Shown: positions 38,219 through 51,091 of the stretch, in pieces
Numbering within the stretch: the first letter of the stretch is position 1
Layout: every line of letters starts with the position of its first letter
Source: Ganoderma boninense
Taxonomy: Eukaryota; Basidiomycota; Agaricomycetes; Polyporales; Polyporaceae
Reading direction: 5' to 3'
Assembly: GCA_002900995.3 (NCBI GenBank)
Contig: CM035315.1
Coordinates: 791,967-855,966 of the forward strand
Length of the DNA stretch: 64,000 nucleotides
Translations under genes and position numbers: made by a program
Notes under the pieces: model-generated
Seen by the model: the letters and a program-made list of their open reading frames with translations, nothing else
Told to the model about the DNA's origin: nothing
The model's database searches: none

Positions 38219-39670
38219 TTGCTATGGGTTGAAGGGGAGGTGAGGCGATTGTGGGGTCTGAAGGCGAGCAATGTCTCCAGAATATATAGCGTTCGCGTGG
38301 GAGCTCGCTGTGATGCCCAAACGTTTCGTGCCGCGACGCCACAGACCAACGGACGCGGTGTACGGTCATCGCTTCAGCCATGGTGCACGGTGGCCAAGCA
38401 GGATGTTTGATTTGCTCTTGGAACGAGCCAGCCGGAGACGCGTGTGCCCCATTGTCTGGGCGCTGTCCTTGACAATCAGCACGACCAGTGCACGCGATGA
38501 GGGGAATGAAGGATGGAGATGGACGCCATCAAAACAAGCTGGCAAATTCACTCGAGCGCTAGCCGCCATTCAGTAAGCCTTCGTAAGCATGCAAGTTGGC
38601 GGAAAACAAGTGGGTTACCTCACGTGACTTAGGCTACCCGTTCACAACAAATTTGCATGTCTCGTAAGTAGGAGAACTCAGAGGGACAGAAAGTTTGTCA
38701 GGTAACCGACTTCCAGTCACCAGACATCTCTTCATGAGAAGGCACGACTGCTACGTGACCAGCGACCATGACCCGGGCCCTGACGACAATTCAGCACGGA
38801 CACGGTCCTCAACTCGGAGCATCGCGACGGAATTGGTAGGACACACTGCGGAACATTGTCGAGTTCGCTTAGGTCTGCAGTGACTAAACTCCTGCGGGTA
38901 GAGCGCCTATAACATCTGCTATATCCGACATCATCTGCTAACCCCGATGGCAGTGCTGGCAATAGACGTAAGAGGATCGAGATTGATTGGATGAGCCGCA
39001 GGCACTTAAATACTGATTGAGCAGACTTTGAGAAGCACGTATGCGCGTGCGGATCTTGAGGCAAGGCAGGTTCTCATCAGGGCCAACTTGAAGACCGCCC
39101 ACGTAGTCAGCGAATGCGCGTGCGGATACTTGAGGCAAGGACCTGTCTCATACCATTTGAATCTTCCGTTTAACCATCTTTATTTCTTCAATCTTAACCC
39201 ACGAAATGCTGCTTGAAGTATTTCTCAACATAGTCCGCATCCAGAGGGCAGGAATGCTTACCTCACCTAGCCACAACTTGAGTATTACGGACCTAGGGTA
39301 CCTGAATTATGGATCAACGTCAAGGACTATGACTATGCACACTCGCTCGCCGTAGTCTTCCTCGACTAGACGGTCGTGCAGGTCTTCGCCAGGGGCATTC
39401 AGAGGTGCGATCATTCGATCTAGACCAGGCATATGTCGCCGCATGCGCCAATGCTGCAGACGTCGACAATCGCAACCAGGGTCAAGACGAGTAGAAGGGA
39501 GGTGTATGTATATTAAGCACAGAGGGCGTGAGTAGTGCACGACATTATAAAGACAACTTTTGTGGGAGCGTCATGTGGCAAACAGGACGAAGCGGTCTAC
39601 TACGATAAGGGGATGCACGCATCGGCAAAGGCTGGTAAAATGTCACCAGAGCGCGAGAGATGAGTCGGGC
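38219..39670. other. Intergenic region with a short direct repeat
   Basis: No gene seen. A direct repeat (ATGCGCGTGCGGAT, then CTTGAGGCAAGG) occurs at 39041-39076 and 39114-39150. The rest shows only short frames without motifs. Confidence 0.5.
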
Positions 39671-40886
39671 TTACGCCTCGACGAAGGTCTTGACGTTCGT
39701 GAGCCAGCTGACATACTCCTGCAAATAGAAACGGAAACGGTTCAAGGTGGGACACGATGAGCGATGATATAGCAACCGACCTTCTGCTCCTTGTACTCGG
39801 CGTACTCGGGGACGAAGTAGGCGAGCGTCTCGTTGATGCTGCGCTCCTGCATGAACTTGTCGAACTCGTCCTGGAGCGAAACATCAAGCGTGTCGAACTG
39901 GATCGTAAGCCACATCAGCACAAGTACAACGATGACGTCATAGCCAAAGACTGACCTGAGGGCCGAGGTAGAATCCCCTGCGCTTCCAGTCCGCCTCCGC
40001 GGTAAGCTCAGTGCCGACCTTGGCGTCGCTGTAGTACGAGATGTTGTCGATGACGAACGAGCCCTCCTGGCACATCGCGTCGATCGTCAGCGCGCCAGGT
40101 GTGGACGCCTACGACAGCAGAACGATGCAGTAAGTACCCGATCCAAAGGAACAGAGGCGCATATACACACCTTGGTGAACGAGAACGAGCAACGGATGGG
40201 GTAGGAGTGCAGGTTAATCCCCTCGTCATCAGCGTCCTCCTGCTCGGCGGCCTCCGCACCCTCCTCCTCGAACTCGGGCTGCTGGTCGGACTGGATGTCG
40301 GCAATGGAGAAGATCAAGCGAATGCTACAGACCACGTCTCAGCTCGGCGTGATCCACCGAAGTATATGCATGGAAATGAACGCACTCTTCGTTGCCGAAC
40401 TTGCGGGTGAGGGTAACCTCGTCCAATCCAGGACTGTCAACGATCTGCGGAGAAAAACACACACCACGTCACCCATCCGCACTCCTATCACTGTACAAAC
40501 TCTGCTAGACTCACTGCCCAGGTGCCCTGCGCCTTGAACGCCTTCAAAAACTCGGGCTCAGGCCGGCGCCCATTGACGTCGTCAGCGGTCTCGAACTTGA
40601 GCTCCTCCTCGAGCCTCTGCATCAACGCAACATCGGCTACGAGACACACCACATCAGCGACCTGGCAATACCCTTTGCTCGGGGGGCAGAAGGGGCTGAA
40701 AACGGAGTAATGAGACTCACAAGCACCCTCACCGAGCCTCCTCGCAGACACGGAGAACGCTCGTGACGCAACAGGCGCAACGCGCGCCGCAAGCGCAGCG
40801 CGGGCGACAGAACGCGGGGCCGTGCGCACGGCGAACGAGCGAGACGACGAGGCGGTGAGCTGGCGAAGAGCACGGAGAGCAGACAT
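39671..40886 (-). CDS. MAM33: Mitochondrial matrix protein Mam33 / p32 (gC1qBP) family
   Basis: Seven exons: 40886-40721, 40636-40515, 40444-40386, 40324-40171, 40108-39956, 39897-39781 and 39718-39671 (about 272 aa). The N-terminus is Arg/Ser/Ala rich without acidic residues, a typical matrix-targeting presequence. The mature part has the p32 pattern: an N-terminal helix LMQRLEEELKFE, beta strands with VTLTRKFGNE and IRLIFSIADI, an acidic loop (EFEEEGAEAAEQEDADDEG), then CSFSFTK, RGFYLGPQFDTLD and the C-terminal helices LQDEFDKFMQERSINETL and EYVSWLTNVKTFVEA. p32 forms a highly acidic trimer in the matrix and supports mitochondrial translation and respiration. All splice junctions keep frame. 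Confidence 0.93.
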
Positions 40887-41937
40887 GGCGGACAGAGACG
40901 ACGAGACGTTGAGGGAAACGTTGGTGTGTGTGAGCTGGAGCTGGAAAAAGGAGCCGCGGCGCGCCTCGCCAGAGACACACGCGCGGTGTCCCGGGGTCTT
41001 TGTTTGGCTGCACCTTCGGAAAATAACAACCGCTTCCCGATTTCGCCACATATACATAATTAGCGCTCATGCACGAACGTTGATGCCAACTCATGAGGGG
41101 CAGAAGCTGCGTGTATTGCTATCTGCGACCGCAATTAAACCAAGCATACATACAGGAATAGGGCAAGAGGCTGGAGACTCCAAAGACCCAGCAGGGTACA
41201 AGTGAAACCGTCTGCGCGAGTGTGAGCGAGGCAGACAGAACACGGCTTCTAGCGTAGTCAAGGAGTATGTACTAACTGTACATGCAGAGACTGGGTCGCC
41301 GGCTCGAGACACAAGCAACCATATACAAATACAGACCAGGGCAGAAATGATCAGCACGTTATAGAACCGGCATACTACAGACGAAGACCAAACAACAGAC
41401 ACGGGACACAAAAGGATTAGAAGTTACGGGTATGCCCCGGGGCGGACGTCATCTCTATACACCCTCGGGGAGATAAGCGTACAACGCCAACGCATATACA
41501 AAACCCATCTGCAGCTGTCTAGCCAGCAACAGTATCCGACAGCCGGCCCCTATGTCACTATGCCGCTCATCGCAGCATCCTCACCAGCGCCCTCGTGCAC
41601 GATGCGCGACGCACCTGCACGCGGGACACCGACGAGGAGGGGAGGGGACACGAGTGACAACGGGGACGGACGGTCAAATGACACTGTTGGTGCCCAAAGA
41701 GCGTGAAGACAGGTTCAGCGCTATGCAGACGCAGAGAGTCGAGGACTGGGACTGGGGCTGCAGAACGCGGGAAGCATGAACAACGAATCGGAGGGAACGA
41801 CGAAGCTGAGCGGAACCGGTGGTAGGAAAAGCGTATCCAAAACGACGAGAGCGGGCAGACGGGCGAGAACGTGCGAGCAGGAGAAGACGAGGGGGAGGAC
41901 CTCGACCGTGGGGGACAGCAGCCGACTGTATCCACCA
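40887..41937. other. Intergenic region, no gene seen
   Basis: Promoter side of MAM33 on the left and the 3' end of the Zn2Cys6 gene on the right. Frames here are shadows or lack motifs. Confidence 0.5.
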
Positions 41938-43787
41938 CTACATTGCGGCCATGAGCGGCCTGGGCTCCGGGCCGCCGAAAGCAGGAGCGGGGCCGGGACC
42001 GGTGGGGGGCTCGACGGTGTATGGCAGAGGGGGAGCTTGCTGAGTCTGGGGCGACGGGTGCTCCTTCGCAAGCTCAGCGTCGCCATTTGGAAGAGGAAGT
42101 TGTTGCGGCACGTCGCCCTGAGACGCGTCTTTGGCCTTCTTGGAGGCACGTCCGCCCTCGTCTCCGCTCTTCGCCTTGCTGCGCTTCTTACCCCTGCCGG
42201 GATCCGACGAAGCAGAAGCGCCGTTGGCAGATGGCGGCGCTGAGGTGGAGTCGGGTTTGGCCGCACCATTTGGAGAAGCGGCCACCGGCGCAGGCATGAG
42301 AGGCGGGTAAGGCATCGGCGGGGCTCCGGGATAGCCGTAGGCATGGGGGTAGAGAGGGTAGGGTGGATAGAACGGATGGGGCATAGCAGGCGGAGCCCCA
42401 TTCGCGCCTTCCGTGTGTTGTTGGCCATCAGGAGGAGCGGGAACGTAGCCCATCGGAGGATAAACGTAAGGAAAAGGATACCCCTCCGCTGGCATAGGGT
42501 AGCCAGGCGGAGGGGGAGGAACCGCGGCAGGCTGCTCGCTTGGCGCCTCCGCACCTTCGGATTGGTCTATTCGAAGAGTATCAGACCGCCATTAAATTCA
42601 ATAGAGTGAAGGACTAGACTCACCTGCGCCTCCTTCCCCGCTACCGGCACGGTTCTTGCGTTTGTAGGGTCCACGCTTGATGCCCTTCTTCCGCTCCTTT
42701 CGGACCCCGTCGATGCAGGTCTCCGCGAGGCCATACTTGAGGCACCGTTCGCATGGCCTCGACTCGTCGCAGCGCTTGCACGCGCTCGCGCAGTTCGTGC
42801 ACTGTCCACCAAGCCATGATGAGTATGAGTATGAGAACGGTACCAGAACCACCGCCGGCGCACGAAACAAGAAAAAAGAAGAAAATCGGTCACGCGCTGG
42901 GGACAGAAGGGCAGCCACGACGGAGTCGCGAACGCTGCAGGCGTTCTTAATGCAACCGAAAGCGCCACGCCTGCAGCCCGCACCCCCGCTGACCCGAAAC
43001 GCCCCCTGTCCCTGCGATCCACCCGCTATATCTCGCGCAGACGTAACAAGTATCACGCCATGGCGAGACGGCGTCCCCCAGGCTCGGCCTCCCGCAGGTC
43101 CGCGAGCCAAACACCTGGAGAGATAGCCTCCCACCCCAACCGTCCATGTGTCCCTTCCGGGTGGGAGAGCAGCGGCGATCACTCCTCGACGCCCGAAAAG
43201 AGCCCAGGGGGACGCCAGCCCAGCCGGTGGCTTGCGCTGGGCTGGCGCAGCGCGCGAAACACCGGCGCACACGCACACACGCGGGACGGGGGCACGGCGC
43301 AGGCGGACGGGCTAGCGGCCCAAGGCTGACACGCGGGGAATTACTCACGGCCATCTTGACCTGCTTGCGCTTCGGCTTCGGGGGCGGCTGTGGGGCGGGC
43401 ATCCCTGGCGCGAAGGGGTAGCCTTGCGGTCCGAGAAATCCAAGCGTCAGGCTGGGGTTGGGGACGCAAGGGAGCGGGGGGAAAAGAGGGACGCACCTGG
43501 GGCCGGTGGCGGGACCGTGTATGCGTACACCATGCCCGGGGGAGGAGCCGGCATCGCCATGAAGAACGGCGCGACTGGCTGCGGCGACGCACCATTGGGA
43601 TTGTTCGGGTCGTGGTGCGCAGGGTCGGGGACAGGGTAGGCGTACAAAGGCGGGTACGGGCCTGGGGAGGATAGTGTCCGCCATAGGGAGCTGGGGCGTA
43701 GTGTGCGACGACGGGCGGCGGCGGCTGAGGGGCCTCCTGGGGGCTCGGGGAGGCAGAAGACGATGCTTTCGACTGTTCTGAGGACAT
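41938..43787 (-). CDS. Pro-rich Zn2Cys6 transcription factor
   Basis: Four exons: 43787-43497, 43422-43349, 42801-42624 and 42566-41938. The N-terminus is Pro/Tyr/Ala rich; a short basic segment PKPKRKQVKMA is spliced across a 547-bp intron to the zinc cluster CTNCASACKRC...RPCERC...C. After it come RKERKKGIKRGPYKRKNRAG and a long Pro/Tyr-rich tail (PFYPPYPLYPHAYGYPG, later GRGKKRSKAKSGDEGG) ending at a TAA-free GC-rich stop region at 41938. No fungal-specific middle domain is present. In exon 1 the frame before and after the C run at 43664-43667 differs by one base; one more C would join HYPP to GPYPPLYAYP. Presumed nuclear regulator; targets unknown. Confidence 0.8.
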
Positions 43788-46700
43788 ATTCTGCTATGTT
43801 ATGGATCCTGTGGTCTTGGGGCGCACGAATGGAGAAGGGCGACGGCCGTGGGTAGGCGGTTGCTGGGTGGCCCGACACGGCGCACGGTGGTTAGTCATTG
43901 TTGCACGCTGTCCGACGAACAGGCCGTCGAGGACGAGGGCGGGGAGCGAAGCCATGTATGACGCTGCGAGCAGCAGTGGATAGTCGAGGCGGAGCAGCCG
44001 GGGACGAGGGCAGAGCACACTCCGACTCAAATCGTCGTTTCCGAATCGTCGCCGCCAGAACTCCCCGACGGCTGCTCCTCCCGCCCTTCCCTTGTCAGCT
44101 TCATGCTCCGCCCCAACGAGGTACCTGCCTCCGACCTCGCCATGCCTGCCACACCCGCAGCAAAAACAAAGGACGACTCACCGAATATTGGGCCGTAGTG
44201 TGCGGCGGGCAGGAGGGCTGATGTTAGGGGAGTTCGAAGGGGTTCACGTGGGAAGTTGCTGGCCGAAGTGGGCTGGGCCTCCGGGCGCTTACGCAACAGC
44301 GACTGGTTGTCTGGCGCCGCCCGCCGCTCAAGCCATTTGTGTCGAGGCCGACGTTCGAGTCTGAGACGAATGCGAGGAAAGGAAGCGCAGGGTCTGTCGT
44401 TCTGTAGGTGTGTGGGTATGTGTGCTGACCTGCGACAGCCAACCAGGTCCTCTAGGTGAAATTTCAGCTCGGTCGGAGACTAGATGTATCGTCCCTGTCC
44501 CCCTCTGGTCCGAGCGGCGAACTCACATTCCGCCAGCCCGCCGCCTCTATAACCCCGGTGGGTCCTCTGCTAGGGTCCCCGTTCTCCGCTTTAACTCGTG
44601 TTAGACCGACCCAGCTGGAGGGTCCGCGCCCACGCCACGGTTCGATGGATCTTCATCATCCACGAGACGCTGAACAGCGCTGAACTCACCTTCGGCACGA
44701 AGATGGTCGCGGTTCCTGTAGCCCTTACACCGACGTCCTCTTCCCATGCACTAGGCCCCGCTTGGATTCAGTCGAACACTATGGAAGGAGCTCATCCCCG
44801 CCATTCCAAGTCGCAATCTCAGTGATTGCCAGAGGAGATCTTATCCGTATCTCTGTGCACCACCCATCCCTCTCTGCTCGTCCAACGCAATCTCTTTGGA
44901 GGTCGTCCTCAAGGTTCTGAGCGTCCGCGAGAAGGTGTTCGCCCGCTATTGCAGCGCGCTTCGCTCGTTCCTCCGCTCCACCGCGGGGAATTACCTAACC
45001 ATGCAGTCTATCGACACTCGACTCCAGGCGGCCATGCGCCGCTCGCTCGTCCAGCTGGCCACACGCATGCTCAAGCTCTCAGCACGCCCATGCCCACGAC
45101 AAAAGACGCTGCTGCGCCTCCCGATCGCACTTTCACTCCATTGTCTTGCCGCTTTGGGCGACGAAGCTCTCCATCCAACCGTTTGGGTCGAGGAGATCAC
45201 CGCCCGTCCGCTGCGTTGGAACCGCTTCTACCGTCGGTACCCGGGGTCACACAGATTACCGAATCCCGCGGTTCCCAGCTCCCACTTCTGCTTTCCAAAC
45301 TCTCGGTTTCACTCGAAGGCTCCGTTCCCCGTCCACACTGGGACTGAGGGTCCAGGACCAAGACTACGGTAACCCCTCGAGTCGGTGCCTGTGTGTGCGG
45401 TAGGGCTGGTATATATGGAGGCCTCCCGGCTGCACTTTGCCATGCCTTTTGCTTTCCTTCGTTCATCTCGTGCCCGGGACCGAATTCCACGCATGAATTT
45501 GACTTTATCCCTGCCCGCGGACAAACCTGCTTTATGCTTTACAGCGATATGCCTCCGCTAGCCAGGTGCTGCTGCTGCTGCCGCTGCTGCTGATACAGCC
45601 TCCCTCTAGTCTGGTCGAGTCTAGACGACGTGCAGTGCCTAGCAGCACTCCCTGTGTCGATCGCTGCCTACCACAATCACGCTATCACCGTTCCTGCGCC
45701 CATGCCAGTCACGAATGCACGCCGTACGTACCCGCATGTTTACCATCCGCTTGGCCATCCCCAACTCTATGGTCGGGGCTTGAACATCAACTCGCGATTT
45801 TTTGCGGTGCTTGGGTGGTCTCCCATCGGTCTGTTCCGCCAGCGTCGAAGGGTTCGGGTCCTAGACCCACCGCCCTCCCTTACTCATGTCATCATGTTTG
45901 TACCTGCGTCTATACATTCAACGGCTGATATCTAGTTTATGTCGTGCCATTCTCTGCATGTCTTCTGACATGTCGGTGATTGTACCTCGTCATTTTGACC
46001 CATCCCTCTGGACACGCATGAGGATGACGATGCCAGTGCGCCCAGCACCGTCACTTTCACCCGCCTGCTGTCTTGGTAGGTTCTCTCTTGTCGTTCCTTT
46101 ATGGGCTCTGACATACCTTCCGTCATAGGTGTGAGGTCTCCTGTGCACATGCATGCCAGACACTTCCACCAACCCGGCTGGGAGTCAGCACCTTGAACTT
46201 GTGGGTCTTGCCACCGCATTCGCACTTCCTGCAGTCCCCCAGTCTCCCGTCTCACTTCGTCATCCTCAGCATCGATGACGGTCGGAGGGTGTCAACGATT
46301 GACACAGATCCCGTACGTTCCTGGTGTTTCTCATGTGGTCGCTATTTGAGAAGGAGGGGTACTCGTCTGGGCAGTTGAGTTCTCTGGGCATTTTTGCGTC
46401 ATGTCACGTAAAGTACCCAGAGAAGGCCGATCCTCTCTTCTACAAATGAATGATTGAGAACGCACTCGTTGTAGGAAAGATAACGCTGCACACGACCAGG
46501 CGTCGTTCCGACGTCCGCCGTGGTGGGGTGACCTGCTACTGTCGTCTATCGATATCCCTATGGTTCTCTAATGACTTGAACCTTCCGATGGCCCCCGCCG
46601 CGTTTCCACACCCTCCTTCGGACGCCGTAAGCTCGCCCTTCTCAAAAGGCACGCTTTCGCGCGGCACGCCCGGCCTCTCGTCTTCGCGGCCCATGCGGCC

Positions 46701-47553
46701 GTCTCGATTCCCAAATGACGCGTCGAAGAAGCTCTTGCGATGACGCTTGGCGGGAACCGCATCGCGGCTAACATTCTCGAGCATGCCAAGGGGTGGGGGC
46801 ATGACGACCCGATGGGCTCCCGGTGGGCATTCGACATGGACGGTATATGGCCGGTTTCCGCACTGTCGGGCTTCTTCTGCGCGGGTCTTCCAGCTTCGCG
46901 CGGTATGTACGGATAAAGGTACCGTTCGGTGGGTGTCATAGGATCTCTCGAAGGGGCTCGGGCCGTCGGGTGCTCGCTGCACCTGCCTTATACGGGTGTC
47001 GGTGTCTCTGGGACGGTTCCATGGTTCCCAGTGCGCGCATCTTCTGGGAGAACGCGGGCCTCCCAACAGAAGGGCGCGCTGCGAGGCGAGGGGCTTCTGA
47101 ATCTACCGAGGAGGGTCTGGTCGCTGACAATGACGATTTACTGACAAGAGGCCGTGGCAGAGAGCCAAGAGCTCGGCGTTCGTGGCCAGAATCAGCGAAC
47201 GTGCGTCGGCCAACTTATCTCCCCGGCCTCCTCCCGCCACTCTCGGGCGGGACGGCGCCCGATATGGTCGCAGATGTGCCGGAAGCGCTGGGCTGTGGTG
47301 GGGATCGGCGGGCTGGGCACCGGGGCTGCGGGTGATCGGGGCATATCTCAATGGAGGATCTGGGAAGATAGCTGGATGGGATTGGCGCCACCGCGACCTT
47401 AACTATGACACAAGCACGACGCAGCCTCTCTCGCCCTCTGCAGCCTCCTCCCGTCTCCTGAGCCTCTTGCACATCTCTCTCCTTGCCGACCCCGGCCTTC
47501 TCTCTTCCATAACCCCAGGTCGCCCCCTCGCAAGCCTTCTTGGGTTGCCGTGA
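43788..47553. other. Region with coding-like fragments, no assembled gene
   Basis: Several stretches have the codon bias of real exons on the plus strand: 44040-44160, 44456-44680, 44890-45080 (VREKVFARYCSALRSFL), 45080-45360, 46020-46076 and 46129-46309 (bounded by TAG and GTACGT), and 46740-46900. They lie in different frames and match no family I know. Either a rapidly evolving multi-exon gene with sequence errors, or a decayed gene. A CTG/CTGCCG microsatellite lies at about 45565-45593. Confidence 0.3.
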
Positions 47554-49866
47554 ATGGCGGAACGAAACAGTGGGACGCCTATCGGACCGCTTCTCAAGAC
47601 TACCTTCGATGTGCGTTCTCTTGCCGATGTACCATTACTAGGTTCTACGACCTTGTGACCTTGTCGCTGCGATGCTGTAGTCCATCCTTGAGGTATTCCT
47701 CATCTGTGTAGCAGGGTATATCCTCGCACGTAAGGGTATTCTCGACAAAAACACCCAGAAGGTTCGTCTCCGTCCTCCAGCCTTGACTCTCCTCCTCTAT
47801 GAACCTGCGCTGTGGTTGGTGTTTCTATTCCATCCATGTGCCCAACCATTCGCGTGCGTCTACGGTGCACGAAATGTTGTGGGGTGTGGTGGAGTAGAAC
47901 GCGTGTCCTGCGGCGTAGCTCCGCTGTGCTTCAGCCTTTGCCACACGCCGTCTGGGTCCACCTTCCACGGATCACGAGCTGCGAAAGCCCGTCCCGTTAT
48001 CTCGAGCCAAGCTGCTGCGCACAGCATCCCGTCCTTTTCTTCGGGCGAGTCGGCCAAGTCTCGCATTCATCCAGACCGGAGCCTATTCACGTCATCCAAT
48101 AACTCACATGGCCCCAAATATAGAAACTGAATCGTCTGAATGTGTCGATATTCACGCCTTCGCTTCTGTTTCTCGAAAGTCGCCTTCTTTCTATCGCCAG
48201 GCAAGTAGTCTCCGAGGACCGACCGCGAGGCACGATCCCTGATTCAGAACTTCGCCACAGCGAAACTGCGCGAGCTATGGGTCATCCCCATGTTCTTTGT
48301 CGTGACCACTCTCGTGTCGATGATGGTCGCATACTTCCTCGCAGTAGTCATGAGGCTAAAAAAGTCCCAACGGTAGGTTCTCATCGCCCCTTTGAGTCAC
48401 ACCGTAGCACTAACAGTCGGGGTAGGGCTTTTGCGATCGCCGCATCAATGTTCATGAACTCCAATTCGCTCCCCATAGCCCTGATGCAGAGTCTGGTAAT
48501 CACAGTGCCAGGACTGAAGTGGGACGATGACGACAGCGCGGATGCCATGGTCGGCCGTGCGCTGACTTACCTCGTTTTGTACTCGACACTAGGCATGGTG
48601 GTGAGTGCCATTCTTTCTTGAGCAGTGTGTGAACCTCACCTGTCTTTATTTCTAGATTCGGTGGAGCTATGGCGTGCGCCTGCTCTCGCAAGCAGACCCG
48701 GAGGCAGTGGAGGACGGTGTCGAGGCAAGTCCCCTGATTAGTCCGGACGAGACCGGCTTCCCGCCGTCCCCCGCGGAGGAGCGCATACACCACCATGGAC
48801 GCACAACCCCTGTGTCCACCGCGTCCGACGACTCGCACACCATTGGACATGACGGGTCTACGAACCCAGGGCTGTCCGTCGAGGACACAACCGGTCAGAA
48901 GGTTTTCTACTCTTTCCCGAATACGCCCGACACCCGCTCCGCAGCTCTCCCCCGGTCCGAAGGCTCAGGATCCGGGCACACAACCGACTACGAAGACAAC
49001 GACGAGTTCGACGCCGAGGACGAGCTGCCGCCGGGGCGCCGCCCGCACACTGCGCCGACGGCGTCGCGCTGGCAGTCGTGCGTGCGCCGCTGCAGGCGCA
49101 AGGTGCGCAGCACGTGGCAGACGTTCCGCGAGTTCATGACCGCGCCGCTGTGGGCCGCGCTCGCCTCGCTCGTCGTCGCGTGCATCCAGCCGCTCCAGCA
49201 CGCGCTCGACGAGCACCTGCCCCCCGTCAAGGGCGCGATCGCTGCCGCGGGCAGCTGCTCGATCCCCATCACGCTCGTCGTCCTCGGCGCGTACTTCTAC
49301 TCGCCGCCCGAGCCCGCCGCGCCCGCGCGCCGCCTCCCCGAGCACCAGCACCAGCACCACCAGCATTTGGAGCGGTCGGGATCGCGCGGGTCGCTGCTGG
49401 AGAGCGTGCGGGACGTGTTCTCGGGCAAGAAGTCGAGGAGGAACGAAGGGAGCTTGCGCGTGTCGGCGGCGAAGCCGGCGAGGGCGGGCGAGACGCGGAC
49501 CGTCGTCGTCGCGATCCTCGCGCGGATGATCATCACGCCGCTCGTGCTCCTCCCGCTCATGATCCCCGCGACCAAGTACGACGTCCAGCAGGTCTTTGAC
49601 GAGTGCGTCCCCTTCTCTGTTGTTTTTTTTTGTTTGAAAGGTAGCAGGGGGGCTGATGATTGCGTTGCAGCCCGGTGTTCGTGGTGTCGAACGTGCTGCT
49701 GATCGCGTCGCCGCCCGCGCTGACGCTCGCGCAGATCACGCAGGCGGCGTCGGGGGACGCGTTCGAGCGGCTCATCAGCCGGACTATCTTCTGGTCGTAC
49801 TGCGTCGTCACGCCGCCGTCGACCATCCTGTTTGTCGTCATCGGGCTCGTCTTGTCCAAGCTGTAG
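47554..49866 (+). CDS. Auxin efflux carrier (AEC) family membrane transporter
   Basis: Seven exons: 47554-47610, 47681-47761, 48124-48200, 48261-48372, 48426-48600, 48656-49602 and 49671-49866 (about 550 aa). N-terminal helices: SILEVFLICVAGYILARKGI, RLNVSIFTPSLLF, WVIPMFFVVTTLVSMMVAYF and SMFMNSNSLPIALMQSLV. A long charged cytoplasmic loop (DYEDNDEFDAEDE) follows, then C-terminal helices including LASLVVACIQPLQHAL, GAIAAAGSCSIPITLVVLGA and the end FVVIGLVLSKL. The layout (five helices, loop, five helices) is that of the AEC/PIN-like family; fungal members sit in the ER or plasma membrane and their substrates are poorly known. Intron 3 starts with GC (GCAAGT), a GC-AG intron. Exon 3 carries one extra T (48169-48171) that shifts LLF away from SKVAFFLSP. 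Confidence 0.85.
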
Positions 49867-51091
49867 TTTCTTTTTCCTTCTTCCCCACAGTCCAATTTTT
49901 TCGAGGTCGTTGGTTCGCTGTTGTGGAAGGGTATTTCTGTCTTTCTGTCTGTCTGTCTGTCTACTTATCTCCATATCCATATTCACGACTTGAGAATGTA
50001 TCAGGACTGTGCAGCAATGTTAACGTTCCGACTTCTACAGCTTTCCGCCTCCACTGACGTATATACAGGTCCGCACGCATACATACTGTACTGTACCATA
50101 CACGTACGCACGCAATCGCTGATCCGAATTTCCTTCCTCGAGCTCATTTGTGTTATCTCATCTCATCTATCCATCCATCCGCTTTACGAGTCTCTTGGAA
50201 GTACGGGTGTGGTGCGGAGGTAGTGCGGATATTGGAAGGCTGGATATCCATTCCCTCGAGTATCGATGCTGTGCGCTTCTATCAGGGTACTCATCTACAG
50301 TACTCAGTTCGTCGAAGCGCAACCTGTACTGTCCCCCCGCCGCTGAAGGTAATGTGCGCCGTATTCCGATGCACCTCCATTGTATCCAGACGTGCCACCC
50401 TCGTCGCCTATGCCAGAGGCGAGGTCGCATGAACTCTCTCTGACTCTGTCATGCTGTCTTCTTGCCGGGCTTCTCCTTCCAAGTAAGAGCCGGTCTTGAT
50501 AAGCCTAGTTTCCAGGTACTTGGTTTGGTTATTGGTCAGGCGGACCGAGGTGTATCAGCGATTATTGGTGGTCAACGGTCGAAGTAAGTTCTTGGGGCGG
50601 ACTCGGAGCTAGATTCCTCGTCTTTGCTCATCCCTCCGACGCAACCAACGTCATCGTCGACTCTCGCCGGCACCTCGAGGCTCGACCGGAGCGTCGAGGT
50701 CAGCGTCCGAGCTGGAGCGGCATTCGTAGCGCCCAGGCAAGCCTCTATCCGGATGTGTCCTGCTGCCTTTTTAGCCAGAGGCACAGCCACAGTCCACGTC
50801 GCCTCGATTCGAGAACGTTCACGAGCTGTCGTGAAAGCTCCCGCAGGCGCGAGCTCTGCCCCGGACGACGCCACGCACAGCAGCTGCCTGGACGCTTTGT
50901 CCGCTTGCCACGTCTGCGTACACGCATATCCGCGTCGCGCCTACACCAAGGATGGCTTCGGATTCCGAGTAGGGCTCACGTTCTATAAAGGGGCTGACTC
51001 GGCGGGGAGCGTCCCTCTCCATCCCGCCGCCTCAGTCGCAGCCTCGAACAAGCAAGCCCTCCGCCTCCCACTCGTGAACGCATTCCGCACA
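49867..51091. other. Intergenic region
   Basis: Contains a CTGT microsatellite at about 49938-49962 and a GGATATCC at 50242-50249. The plus frame continuing upstream from the Ser-rich protein gene has no motif. I treat that part as promoter and leader because a TATA box lies inside it. Confidence 0.5.
50984..50990 (+). promoter_or_regulatory. TATA box of the Ser/Pro-rich protein gene
   Basis: TATAAAG 108 bp upstream of the ATG at 51092, which supports this start over the in-frame ATG at 50624. Confidence 0.5.

Noticed and set aside
46536..47066. 176-aa minus-strand open frame
   Set aside because: It is antisense to plus-strand pieces with similar codon bias, and I could not decide the strand. 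No family is recognised, so it is not annotated as a gene.
50624..51091. Upstream in-frame extension of the Ser/Pro-rich protein
   Set aside because: A TATA box at 50984-50990 lies inside it, and the ATG at 51092 has a normal leader length.
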